Below are positions 17,764 to 26,000 of a stretch of 64,000 bases of DNA, piece by piece; position 1 is the first letter of the stretch; the number at the start of each line of letters is the position of its first letter. A program made the position numbers and the translations under genes. The stretch lies in assembly GCF_044502415.1 (NCBI RefSeq), contig NZ_CP172402.1; one strand, written 5' to 3'. The notes under the pieces were generated by a model, which saw nothing but the letters and a program-made list of their open reading frames with translations, did not search any database and was not told the DNA's origin. This DNA is from Haloimpatiens lingqiaonensis. Lineage in GTDB: Bacteria > Bacillota > Clostridia > Clostridiales > Clostridiaceae.

Positions 17764-19290
17764 TTAAATTATTTTATCATTTATAAATCTTCTATATTGG
17801 ATAGCCTCCACCAAATCTATTTCCCCTATATTAAAACTTCCTCTTAAATCTGCTATAGTTCTAGCAACTTTTAATATTCTACTGTACGCTCTTGCACTTA
17901 AAGAAAATTTAGAATATACCTTTTCTATTAATGCACTACCTTTTTTATCTAAATTGCAATACTTATTTATATCTTTCACATTCATCTGAGCATTAGTAAA
18001 TATCATATTATCTTTAAATCTAGAACTTTGAATTTCTCTAGCCTTTTTTATTCTTTCTCTTATGCTTTTAGAATCTTCAACCTTTTCACTCCTTTTTATA
18101 TCTATATACGATAGGGAATTAACATAGGAAAACACATCAATTCTATCCAGTAGTGGCCCTGAAAACTTATTCAAATATCTTTCTCTAACATAATCTGCAC
18201 AGGTACATTCTCTTACTCCAGATGAATAATAACCACAGGGACATGGGTTTAACGCAGCTACCAACATAAAATTAGCAGGATACTTTACACTGCCGTTATA
18301 TCTTGAAATTACTATTTCTCTATCTTCTAGGGGCTGTCTAAGCACATTTAATACATTCTTATCAAATTCAAGTATCTCATCTAGAAAAAGCACACCATGA
18401 TGTGCTAATGATATTTCGCCGGGCATAAGTTCTTTCCCCCCTCCAACTAGTGCAATTTTGGAAGTAGTATGATGTGGACTTCTAAAGGGTCTTTTGGTAA
18501 TTATACTTTCATCTTTATCTAAATTACCTGAAATACTGTATATTTTTGTAACTTCAATTGCTTCCTCATATTTCATTGGGGGTAATATTGAAGATATTCT
18601 TTGAGCTAACATAGTTTTACCTGAGCCAGGAGGTCCAAATAATGCTATATTATGTCCTCCTGCAGAAGCTACTTCAATAGCTCTTTTAGCACTTTCCTGC
18701 CCTTTTACATCACAAAAATCTAAGTCATTGTCATAATCCTCAAATTTTTCCTGGCAGGCTTCATATGGTAATAAATCTCTATATTGAATATAGTTCACTA
18801 CTTCCTTTAAATGCTTAAATGCAAATATATCTACTCCCCTTATTAAGCTACATTCTTCTGCATTATCATAGGGTACTAAAAATTTTTTAATACCATTATC
18901 CATTCCTTCCATAACTATTGGTAGAGCTCCCCTAATCCCTTTTAACTCTCCATCTAAAGATAGTTCACCAATAAATAAATATTTATCTAATTCCTCACAA
19001 CATATTTGATTTGTTGCAATAAGAATACCTATTGCAATTGGTAAATCCAATAAGGCTCCTTCCTTTTTCAAATCTGCAGGAGCTAAATTTATAGTAATTC
19101 TACCTATAGGAAACTGATACCCGCAATTTACTATAGCAGCTCTTACTCTTTCTTTAGATTCTCTAACAGACACATCTGGAAGCCCTACTATGTTAAAACA
19201 TGGTAATCCATTGCATATATGTATCTCAACCCTTACTATATTTCCTTTTATACCACTAAGACTGGCAGTATTAATATTTGTAATAGCCAT
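17764..19290 (-). CDS. comM: YifB/ComM family Mg-chelatase-like AAA+ ATPase
   Basis: This is an AAA+ ATPase; in Vibrio, ComM is a helicase that helps integrate transforming DNA by branch migration. An N-terminal Lon-protease-like fold (about residues 1-170) precedes Walker A GPPGSGKTMLAQRISSILPP, the Walker B region GVLFLDEILEF, and the C-terminal Mg-chelatase region (ARAYSRILKVARTIADL). Length 508 aa. It lies directly upstream of dprA, and its 5' side is now abutted by an insertion sequence starting 22 bp ahead of its ATG. Confidence 0.93.
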   Translation of the reverse strand: MAITNINTASLSGIKGNIVRVEIHICNGLPCFNIVGLPDVSVRESKERVRAAIVNCGYQFPIGRITINLAPADLKKEGALLDLPIAIGILIATNQICCEELDKYLFIGELSLDGELKGIRGALPIVMEGMDNGIKKFLVPYDNAEECSLIRGVDIFAFKHLKEVVNYIQYRDLLPYEACQEKFEDYDNDLDFCDVKGQESAKRAIEVASAGGHNIALFGPPGSGKTMLAQRISSILPPMKYEEAIEVTKIYSISGNLDKDESIITKRPFRSPHHTTSKIALVGGGKELMPGEISLAHHGVLFLDEILEFDKNVLNVLRQPLEDREIVISRYNGSVKYPANFMLVAALNPCPCGYYSSGVRECTCADYVRERYLNKFSGPLLDRIDVFSYVNSLSYIDIKRSEKVEDSKSIRERIKKAREIQSSRFKDNMIFTNAQMNVKDINKYCNLDKKGSALIEKVYSKFSLSARAYSRILKVARTIADLRGSFNIGEIDLVEAIQYRRFINDKII

Positions 19291-19311
19291 ATTTTTACCT
19301 CCATTTTTAAT

Positions 19312-19325
19312 AAGATAGTGTAAAG
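19312..19325 (+). repeat. left terminal inverted repeat of the 19.3-kb insertion sequence
   Basis: AAGATAGTGTAAAG, perfectly complementary to 21113-21126. Immediately inside, TAGTGTAAA and TTTACACTA form a short secondary palindrome. Confidence 0.88.
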
Positions 19326-19466
19326 TTTTTTTACACTACTTTTCTAATTTTTTCTTTATATATCAAGGGTTACAGAATTTTTTTGAATAAAAAAACAATG
19401 ACCCCCTTTTTTCTGTTATAATTGAATCTGCAAAAACCAAAAATAACATGAAAGGATGTCATTGCT

Positions 19467-20906
19467 ATGGATTCAATTATAACTTATTTAATTTCCTATA
19501 ATCAATATCTTTTAAAAATAATTTATCAATTACTTATGTTTATTTGTAAATACATTCCTCTTAAGCAGTGGGCTTTTGAGGATTCACATAGTCCCGAATA
19601 TCAAAAGTTTAAAGTGGATAAGCTACCTAAAATTGTTCGTTTTGAAAAGGTAGACTATCAACTTCTTTTAGCTTACTATAAACATAAATATAATAAGCTA
19701 ACCAAACCTGTTCAGAGACGTAATGGGAAGTCCATCCCTGAAAATATCCTATGCCCTAAATGCGGTGCCCCTCACCAGTATATCTACGATAATAATGGCT
19801 CTAGAGGTCAATACCAGTGCAAGGTTTGTGGTCAAAATTTTAATGAAAGTAACCACACTACTAAACCTATAGTATTTAGTTGTCCTTATTGCGGACAAAC
19901 TCTTTCTCCAAAGAAAGATCGTAAGCATTTTAGAATACATAAATGTGTTAATCCTAAGTGTTCCTACTACCGCAAGAACTTAGACAAACTGCCTAAAGAC
20001 TTAAGTGACGCTGATAAACACAAGTACAAGCTCCACTACATCTATCGTGAGTTCACCATAGATTTCTTCAAAATGGACTTACATGAACTTCCTTCTAGAG
20101 CAATTAACTTTAAGTATAAGAAGTTCAATGCCCACATTATGGGGCTTTGCCTTACTTATCACGTTAATCTTAAGCTATCTACTAGGCAGACAGCACATGC
20201 CTTGGAGGAAGTACATGGTATAAAGATTTCACATACAATGATTGCTAATTATGCTATGACTGCTGCCGCAGTTATAAAGCCATTTGTAGATACTTTTGAC
20301 TATAATCCTTCTAACATCCTTTCTGCTGATGAAACATACATTAAGGTAAAAGGCATAAAGCATTATGTTTGGATTATCATGGATGCTTGTAAAAAGTCTA
20401 TTCTTGGCTACCAAGTATCCGATACTCGTGCTGTAGGTCCATGTATCCTCGCTATGCGTATGGCTTTTGAGAAGTTTAAAAACTTCCCTAATAAAGCCTT
20501 AAAATTCATTGCAGATGGCTATAGTGCCTACCCTCTTGCAAGTCAGCAGTGTAAACTCGTTAATGGCTGGGACTTTGATGTTACTCAAGTTATCGGACTC
20601 ACCAATGATGATGCTGTATCCACCGAATTTCGTTGGGTAAAGCAAGTAGTAGAACGGCTTAACCGCACTTTCAAGTCTTCTTATCGCGTTACCTGCGGTT
20701 ATGGAAGTGAAAATGGTGCACTTTATGGCGTTTCCCTTTGGGTTGCCTATTATAACTTTCTACGTCCTCATCCTTATAACTACTGGAAGCCACTAAACGA
20801 GATAGACATTTTAACTAATGCGGGCAATATGCCTGCTAAGTGGCAATTACTTATTTACCTTGGTCAACAAACAATATTAAAGATGCAAGCTGAAAATTCT
20901 GCTTAA
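19467..20906 (+). CDS. DDE transposase with N-terminal zinc ribbons, IS6/IS240-like core
   Basis: This catalyses movement of the surrounding element. The 479-residue protein has two Cys-pair motifs (CPKCGAPHQYIYD...CKVCG near residues 94-121, then CPYCG...CVNPKC) suited to DNA binding. The RNase H-like catalytic core has Asp in LSADETYIKVKG, Asp in FIADGYSAYP and Glu in VERLNRTFK. The core resembles IS6/IS240 enzymes, but the size and zinc ribbons differ from short IS6 transposases, so the family is left open. The ATG and its ribosome site lie inside overlapping inverted repeats. Confidence 0.88.
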   Translation: MDSIITYLISYNQYLLKIIYQLLMFICKYIPLKQWAFEDSHSPEYQKFKVDKLPKIVRFEKVDYQLLLAYYKHKYNKLTKPVQRRNGKSIPENILCPKCGAPHQYIYDNNGSRGQYQCKVCGQNFNESNHTTKPIVFSCPYCGQTLSPKKDRKHFRIHKCVNPKCSYYRKNLDKLPKDLSDADKHKYKLHYIYREFTIDFFKMDLHELPSRAINFKYKKFNAHIMGLCLTYHVNLKLSTRQTAHALEEVHGIKISHTMIANYAMTAAAVIKPFVDTFDYNPSNILSADETYIKVKGIKHYVWIIMDACKKSILGYQVSDTRAVGPCILAMRMAFEKFKNFPNKALKFIADGYSAYPLASQQCKLVNGWDFDVTQVIGLTNDDAVSTEFRWVKQVVERLNRTFKSSYRVTCGYGSENGALYGVSLWVAYYNFLRPHPYNYWKPLNEIDILTNAGNMPAKWQLLIYLGQQTILKMQAENSA

Positions 20907-21347
20907 TTTAGTTGTAAAGTAAATATGGGATATTTATTAGCCACTACGTGAATAACTCCATGTAGAGATTACTAATATCAAAAATTTTCCTTCACTCAAA
21001 AGGATTTTTTGTCATGCTCAAAATTCGTTACTTCATCTTCAAATTACAAATTATTTTATTATTCTGCGCCCTTCGGGCAAAACATTTTTAAGCTTAACTT
21101 TTTCATATTTCACTTTACACTATCTTTAATAAATACATATTTTAATTCTAGACAAATATAATTAATATAATCATATTTTTATAAATTTATATAAATAGTA
21201 ATAAATTATTGAAATTTTCAGTTAATTAGTATAGTATGTTTATGTATATACCCTTATCACTAGTGAAAGCAATTTTTATTATAGTTTATGGTATAATTTT
21301 GCATTATAATGATTTTTATGTATTATTTTTAAGAAAGGAGGTATATT
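20907..21347. other. insertion-sequence tail and yraN upstream region
   Basis: From 20907 to 21126 is the non-coding right end of the insertion sequence, including a GCCC-TTC-GGGC mini-hairpin at 21068-21078. From 21127 to 21347 is AT-rich DNA in front of yraN with a TATAAT at 21292 but no convincing -35 box. No other gene was seen. Confidence 0.6.
21113..21126 (-). repeat. right terminal inverted repeat of the 19.3-kb insertion sequence
   Basis: CTTTACACTATCTT on the plus strand, the exact complement of the left repeat at 19312-19325. Confidence 0.88.
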
Positions 21348-21716
21348 ATGCATTATCTTAACAAAGACATAGGAAAATATGGTGAAGATTTAGCAGAAAC
21401 TTATTTGAAAAATCTAGGATATGAAATATTAGATAAAAATTTTTCTTGTAAATTTGGCGAGATAGATTTAATAGGAAAGGATAAGGAATATACTTGTTTT
21501 ATAGAAGTAAAAACCCGATATGGAACATTCTATGGTTACCCCTGTGAAGCTGTTACAAAAAATAAACAATTTAAAATTTATAAAGTAGCTCAACTATATA
21601 TATTAAAAAAGAAGCTTTTTAATGAAAATTTTAGATTCGATGTTATGGAAATACTACTAAATAATAATGAAAAAAATCCTTCCATAAGATTAATAAAAAA
21701 TGCCTTTTACATATAA
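21348..21716 (+). CDS. UPF0102/YraN family predicted endonuclease
   Basis: This is a 122-residue protein of the YraN family, which has a restriction-endonuclease-like fold and no firmly established role. The PD-(D/E)xK pattern is visible as FGEIDLIGKD followed by CFIEVKTR. The ATG has an AAGGAGG site. In related genomes it is commonly near rnhB, rbgA, comM and dprA; here it points away from all of them and convergently to rnhB. Confidence 0.88.
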   Translation: MHYLNKDIGKYGEDLAETYLKNLGYEILDKNFSCKFGEIDLIGKDKEYTCFIEVKTRYGTFYGYPCEAVTKNKQFKIYKVAQLYILKKKLFNENFRFDVMEILLNNNEKNPSIRLIKNAFYI

Positions 21717-21717
21717 A

Positions 21718-21751
21718 AATCCACTATCTCTTTTGGTGAAGATAGTGGATT
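21718..21751. terminator. terminator shared by convergent yraN and rnhB
   Basis: A 12-bp perfect stem AATCCACTATCT / AGATAGTGGATT sits between the two converging genes. The minus-strand side is followed by five T, and the plus-strand side by a CTCTTATATATTTTTT stretch. Confidence 0.8.
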
Positions 21752-21754
21752 CTC

Positions 21755-22576
21755 TTATATATTTTTTAAAAAACTCTCTCTATGTATACTAGTTATTCCT
21801 TTGCTTTTTATAGCATTTATATGCTCTTCTGTACCATATCCCATATTTCTTTCAAATCCGTAGTCTTTGTATAAATTAGAGTATTCTATCATAATATTAT
21901 CTCTGTAAACCTTGGCTAATATAGAAGCACATGCTATAGAAGCACTTTTAGCATCACCTTTAACAACGGCCTTATTAGGTAAATTAATTCCTTTAATTTT
22001 ATACCCATCTGATAAAACTACACTAGGTTTTAAATCTATTCCAACTGCTGACTCTAAAAGCACTTGATTATTGCACCATCCTATACCTTTAGTATCTATT
22101 TCTTTATTATCTATTAAACATATTTTATACGCTAATGCTTTCTTTTTTATAATTTCACTTAATTCTTCTCTTTTTTTAAAAGAAAGCTTTTTTGAATCAT
22201 TTAACCCTAATATCATTTCTTTTGTATCCTTAATATTTAAATCCAAAACCACTGCTGCAGCTACTATTGGCCCTGCTAGTGGACCTCTTCCCACTTCATC
22301 CGCTCCTATAACATATGAATTACTGGAATACGTCCTATCAAAATTGTACATATTAGTAACTCTTTTTATTTCTTTTTCCATACTTTCTCTATATTTTAAT
22401 AAGCTTATAGCTAGTTTATTAACTGATTTTCTATTATCCTCTAGCAAAGCTTTTGTTATATTTAAAAAATCCTCTTCCTTTACATTAAGAAAATTCTCTT
22501 CTATGTATTTAACTAAATCTTTTATCTCTTTAACATTTTTCTTCTCTAATCCCATAGAACAAATATTAAAATCCAT
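21755..22576 (-). CDS. rnhB: ribonuclease HII
   Basis: RNase HII removes ribonucleotides and RNA from RNA-DNA hybrids. The active-site opening VIGADEVGRGPLAGPIVAA, the LNDSKKLSFKKREEL segment and SKGITSIHRESF at the end are family hallmarks. The 273-residue length includes an N-terminal helical extension of about 85 residues, usual for firmicute RnhB. It starts 14 bp after rbgA with an AGGAGC ribosome site. Confidence 0.96.
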   Translation of the reverse strand: MDFNICSMGLEKKNVKEIKDLVKYIEENFLNVKEEDFLNITKALLEDNRKSVNKLAISLLKYRESMEKEIKRVTNMYNFDRTYSSNSYVIGADEVGRGPLAGPIVAAAVVLDLNIKDTKEMILGLNDSKKLSFKKREELSEIIKKKALAYKICLIDNKEIDTKGIGWCNNQVLLESAVGIDLKPSVVLSDGYKIKGINLPNKAVVKGDAKSASIACASILAKVYRDNIMIEYSNLYKDYGFERNMGYGTEEHINAIKSKGITSIHRESFLKNI

Positions 22577-22590
22577 AATTTTTCGCTCCT

Positions 22591-23433
22591 TTAGGGAGTT
22601 TCTAATGAAATCTTTCCTAGTTTTCCCCCTCTAAATTCATCTAAAATTGTAATAGCTATTCTAGTATAATCTATATTTCCACCAGCCATAACAGCTCCTC
22701 TTTTTATGGCTATACTATTCATATTTTCTAGAGCATCTTCTGATAAACTTTCCAATTTATATCTTTCAATAATTCTATTACCATATGAACCTTGAAGTGT
22801 TTTTATTAGTTCTAAGGCCAAATCCTCTATATTCATTATTTCATCCTTTATAGCCCCTGTAAAGGCCAAATTCATTCCTACCTGCGGATCTTCAAATTTA
22901 GGCCATAAAACCCCTGGTGTATCCATTAATTCTATTCCTAACTTAGTCTTTATCCATTGTCTGCTTTTAGTAACTCCAGGCCTATCACCAGTTTTTGCTC
23001 TATTTCCCTTAGCTATTTTATTTATAAAAGAAGATTTTCCTACATTGGGAATGCCAACTACCATAACTCTAGTAGTTATATTAACTACTCCCTTATTCTT
23101 TAATCTTTCTAATTTTTCTTTTAAAAGTAATTCTAAAATAGGCTTTATATTTTTTAAGCCCTGGCCAGTGGTACTATTTGCTTGAATAACCTTTATGTTT
23201 TCTCTTGAAAGTTCTTTTATCCATGCATTAGTTACTTTTTCTTCTGCTAAATCAGATTTATTTAAAAGTATTATTCTAGGCTTTCCTTTACATATTTCCT
23301 CTATTTCTGGATTAGCACTAGATTTTACTATTCTAGCATCCCTTATCTCTATTACAGCATCTACTAATTTTAAATTTTCCTTTATTTCTCTTCTAGTCTT
23401 AGCCATATGCCCAGGAAACCAATTAATATCCAT
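22591..23433 (-). CDS. rbgA: ribosome biogenesis GTPase RbgA/YlqF
   Basis: RbgA is a GTPase needed for late assembly of the 50S subunit. The G-motifs are circularly permuted as expected: LLNKSDL (G4) precedes VGIPNVGKSSFINKI (G1) and MDTPGVLWP (G3). The N terminus INWFPGHMAKT is the family signature. Length 280 aa. It lies between rplS and rnhB, the classic arrangement. Confidence 0.96.
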   Translation of the reverse strand: MDINWFPGHMAKTRREIKENLKLVDAVIEIRDARIVKSSANPEIEEICKGKPRIILLNKSDLAEEKVTNAWIKELSRENIKVIQANSTTGQGLKNIKPILELLLKEKLERLKNKGVVNITTRVMVVGIPNVGKSSFINKIAKGNRAKTGDRPGVTKSRQWIKTKLGIELMDTPGVLWPKFEDPQVGMNLAFTGAIKDEIMNIEDLALELIKTLQGSYGNRIIERYKLESLSEDALENMNSIAIKRGAVMAGGNIDYTRIAITILDEFRGGKLGKISLETP

Positions 23434-23590
23434 AGTAAATAGCTCCTTTCCTATTTATTAAACTACTTAAATAATTTGACTTTACCTGTGAAACAACCCT
23501 AAAAAATCTTCTTGGATAAGCTTTAACATCTATATAAAATTAGTTTAATTAATTTTTCATGTTTAATTCTATTTTATATAAAATAATAAT

Positions 23591-23614
23591 AAAAAAAGGG
23601 ACTTTAAAAGCCCC
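23591..23614 (-). terminator. intrinsic terminator after rplS
   Basis: A GGG-CTT stem with one mismatch (GGGACTTT against AAAAGCCCC) is followed on the minus strand by seven T, immediately past the rplS stop. Confidence 0.75.
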
Positions 23615-23620
23615 GTTTTC

Positions 23621-23974
23621 TTATCTTATTGCTTCTTTAACTTTAGCAGCTTTTCCTACTCTGTCTCTTAAGTAGAATAGTTTAGCTCTTCTTACTTTAC
23701 CATGTCTTATTACTTCTATTTTAGCTACGCTTGGAGAATTAACAGGGAATGTTCTTTCAACTCCTACACCAGAAGTTACTCTTCTTACTGTGAAAGTTTC
23801 TCTTATTCCACCATTTTGTCTCTTTATAACTGTTCCTTCAAAGACTTGGATTCTTTCTCTAGTTCCTTCTTTAATGTTAACATGAACTTTAACAGTATCT
23901 CCAACATTAAATTCTACTAAATCGCTTCTTAATTGTTCTGCTTCTATTGATTTTATAATCTCTAACATGTGCAT
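23621..23974 (-). CDS. rplS: 50S ribosomal protein L19
   Basis: This is a large-subunit protein at the subunit interface, 117 residues. VGDTVKVHVNIKEGTRERIQ, FEGTVIKRQNGG, TFTVRRVTSGVGVERTFP and AKLFYLRDRVGKAAKVKE are characteristic. An AGGAGG site precedes the ATG at 23974. It follows trmD after a GC-richer leader and has its own terminator. Confidence 0.98.
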   Translation of the reverse strand: MHMLEIIKSIEAEQLRSDLVEFNVGDTVKVHVNIKEGTRERIQVFEGTVIKRQNGGIRETFTVRRVTSGVGVERTFPVNSPSVAKIEVIRHGKVRRAKLFYLRDRVGKAAKVKEAIR

Positions 23975-23989
23975 TCCCTCCTTAAAGTT

Positions 23990-24048
23990 ATTTGACGTTC
24001 TTGCCCAGCCTTAAGCAGACAGAGGACCGCCCGTACTAGCACAAAACT
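23990..24048 (-). promoter_or_regulatory. candidate L19 mRNA leader element
   Basis: This segment in front of rplS is noticeably GC-richer than its surroundings and reads on the minus strand TAGTACGGGCGGTCCTC, then CTGCTTAAGGCTGGGC. Ribosomal protein leader motifs ahead of rplS are known in Firmicutes; I did not fold it or compare it with a model, so this is a positional and compositional call. Confidence 0.4.
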
Positions 24049-24093
24049 CATTTTATCACAAAAATTTCATTTTTACAATATAAATATATATTA

Positions 24094-24807
24094 TTACCTT
24101 AAGCTATTTAATAATTTTCTATCTTCTTTTGTCAATTCTATTTTTTTGAATAAATCAGGTCTTTTTTCCTTAGTTAATTTTAATGCTTCAAGTCTTCTCC
24201 ATTTTCTTATATTTTCATGATGTCCAGATATTAAAACTTCAGGCACGTCTTTTCCTCTAAAGGATACTGGCCTTGTATATTGAGGATACTCTAACACTCC
24301 CTCATAAAAAGATTCTTCTTCATAACTTTCACTAGTGGAAAGTACTCCTGGTATTAACCTACATATGGAATCTATAATAGGTATGCAGGCCATTTCTCCT
24401 CCTGTTAATATAAAATCCCCTAGAGAAATCTCCATATCTATATAATCATAAACTCTTTCATCTATACCTTCATAATGTCCACAGACAAAAATCAATTCTT
24501 CCTCTTGGCTTAATTTCAATGCAGTTCCATGATTAAATACTGACCCCCTAGGCCCTAAAAAGATAACTTTGCCTTTGTTATGTTTTTTCACACTACTTAT
24601 AGCATCAACTAAAGGTTGTGGAGTCATAAGCATACCTGCTCCGCCTCCATAAGGATAATCATCTACTTTTTTATGCTTATCTTCAGAATAGTCTCTTATA
24701 TTAATAGCATTAATATCTAATAATCCATTATGCTTTGCTCTTCCAATTATACTGTGATCAAATATATTAAACATCTCTGGGAATAGGGTTAATATGTCTA
24801 TTTTCAT
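24094..24807 (-). CDS. trmD: tRNA (guanine-37-N1)-methyltransferase
   Basis: TrmD methylates G37 next to the anticodon, preventing frameshifting. The trefoil-knot SAM site is seen in FLGPRGSVFNHGTALKLS, FVCGHYEGIDERV and LTGGEMACIPIID. The start MKIDILTLFPEMF matches the family, so ATG 24807 is chosen over an in-frame GTG at 24822. This leaves a two-base gap after the rimM stop, implying coupled translation. Length 237 aa. Confidence 0.96.
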   Translation of the reverse strand: MKIDILTLFPEMFNIFDHSIIGRAKHNGLLDINAINIRDYSEDKHKKVDDYPYGGGAGMLMTPQPLVDAISSVKKHNKGKVIFLGPRGSVFNHGTALKLSQEEELIFVCGHYEGIDERVYDYIDMEISLGDFILTGGEMACIPIIDSICRLIPGVLSTSESYEEESFYEGVLEYPQYTRPVSFRGKDVPEVLISGHHENIRKWRRLEALKLTKEKRPDLFKKIELTKEDRKLLNSLR

Positions 24808-24809
24808 TT

Positions 24810-25301
24810 TTATGCTTGCCACTCCTCTACAGGCCTTATAGTTATTTTAAAATTGTCTATATCCACTTCTTTTACTATATCCTTTAGGGCTGGAACTAAT
24901 ACCTCTTTTTCTCCCTTAATCCAATATACATCATTACTTCCTGTTTTAACAACTTCATATACTTTACCTATTTTTTCTCCATTTGTATCAAAAACTTCAC
25001 ACTTTACTAAATCCGCAATGAAATAAGTATTTTCTTCTAAAGGTACAGCATCTTTTCTATTAATTTTTATATATTTACCTCTATACTTCATTGCCTCGTC
25101 CATAGAATTTATTCCTTCTACTTTTAAAATAACCTTATCCTTCTGAAACTTTACCCCAAGTATGTTTTTTTCCATATCATCTATTAAAACATACTTTAAA
25201 GTTTTAAATCTAGTAATATCATCTGTAAGAGGTAATATTTTAAGCTCTCCATGAACTCCATGGGTATTTATTACTTGACCTATATTAAAGTAATCTGCCA
25301 A
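24810..25301 (-). CDS. rimM: 16S rRNA processing protein RimM
   Basis: RimM assists maturation of the 30S head near S19. The N-terminal half shows IGQVINTHGVHGELKILPLT, and the C-terminal PRC-barrel has YFIADLVKCEVFD and VKTGSNDVYWIKGEKEVLVP with the final IRPVEEW. The 163-residue length is normal. It starts a small unit with trmD and rplS. Confidence 0.95.
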   Translation of the reverse strand: MADYFNIGQVINTHGVHGELKILPLTDDITRFKTLKYVLIDDMEKNILGVKFQKDKVILKVEGINSMDEAMKYRGKYIKINRKDAVPLEENTYFIADLVKCEVFDTNGEKIGKVYEVVKTGSNDVYWIKGEKEVLVPALKDIVKEVDIDNFKITIRPVEEWQA

Positions 25302-25409
25302 CGTGTAGACCTCCCGCTCTTTATTTTTAAATTATACAATATTTATATTCACTATTTTAATCTACATTATTCTACTATGAAGTTGCTTTAAATTCAAGTA
25401 AAATAAATT

Positions 25410-25433
25410 AAGAGCTAGGAAATCCTAACTCTT
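25410..25433 (-). terminator. terminator after khpA
   Basis: AAGAGCTAGGA pairs with TCCTAACTCTT (11 positions with one wobble) around a two-base spacer. The minus strand continues AATTTATTTTAC. It separates the ffh-rpsP-khpA unit from rimM. Confidence 0.7.
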
Positions 25434-25455
25434 ATTTTACGCTTTTAGTATGCAA

Positions 25456-25683
25456 TTATATTATTTCTACAACAACTCTTTTATTTTCTTTAATAGCTGC
25501 TGCTTTCATTACTGTTCTAATAGCTTTTGCTATTCTACCTTGCTTACCAATAACTTTTCCCATATCCTCTGGAGCAACTTTTAATTCTAAAATTATAGAT
25601 TGCTCACCAGCTATCTCATTTACACATACCATTTCTGGGTTGTCTACTAGTGATTTTGCTATTACTTCCAGCAATTCTTTCAT
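25456..25683 (-). CDS. khpA: KH domain RNA-binding protein KhpA/YlqC
   Basis: This is a 75-residue single KH-domain protein; in streptococci KhpA pairs with KhpB to bind RNA and affect cell division. The KH GxxG loop is VIGKQGRIAKAIRTVMKAAA. It follows rpsP by 18 bp, the universal firmicute neighbour. Confidence 0.92.
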   Translation of the reverse strand: MKELLEVIAKSLVDNPEMVCVNEIAGEQSIILELKVAPEDMGKVIGKQGRIAKAIRTVMKAAAIKENKRVVVEII

Positions 25684-25701
25684 TACAAAGCACCCCCAGT
25701 A

Positions 25702-25958
25702 CTACTTTGAAATTTTTTCAGTTATACCAGTCATGTTGAATAACTTCTTAACTGTATCAGATGGTTGTGCACCATTTTTTACCCATTTCAAAGCTTTTTC
25801 TTCATCTATTTTTACAGTAGTTGGTTCAGTTGTTGGATTGTAATATCCTATTTCATCAATGAATCTTCCATCTCTTGGAGATCTTGAATCAGCAACAACT
25901 ACTCTGTAGAAAGGAGCTTTTTTGCACCCATTCTTCTTAATCTTATTTTAACTGCCAT
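25702..25958 (-). pseudogene. rpsP: 30S ribosomal protein S16, apparent frameshift in an A6 run
   Basis: The minus strand starts ATG at 25958 (GGAGGTGAATATAA upstream) and encodes MAVKIRLRRMGAKK, then runs out of frame: six A at 25918-25923 where seven are needed, giving a stop after 21 codons. One base back, the frame continues APFYRVVVADSRSPRDGRF and on to NMTGITEKISK with a TAG at 25702, a complete 85-residue S16. Because rpsP is essential, either one A is missing from the sequence or the A-AAA-AAG heptamer supports -1 frameshifting or transcript slippage. Placement between ffh and khpA is canonical. Confidence 0.93.
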
Positions 25959-26000
25959 TTATATTCACCTCCTTTAAAGGATTCTAATTAGTTTTTATAT

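Larger units (their letters stand above)
19312..21126. mobile_element. insertion sequence with zinc-ribbon DDE transposase
   Basis: The 1815-bp element is bounded by perfect 14-bp inverted repeats AAGATAGTGTAAAG (19312-19325) and its complement (21113-21126) and contains one transposase gene on the plus strand. Codons such as CGC and ACC are more frequent in it than in neighbouring genes, consistent with acquisition. A clean target duplication cannot be defined because both flanks are AT-only; TAAT is shared. It separates comM from yraN. Confidence 0.9.
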
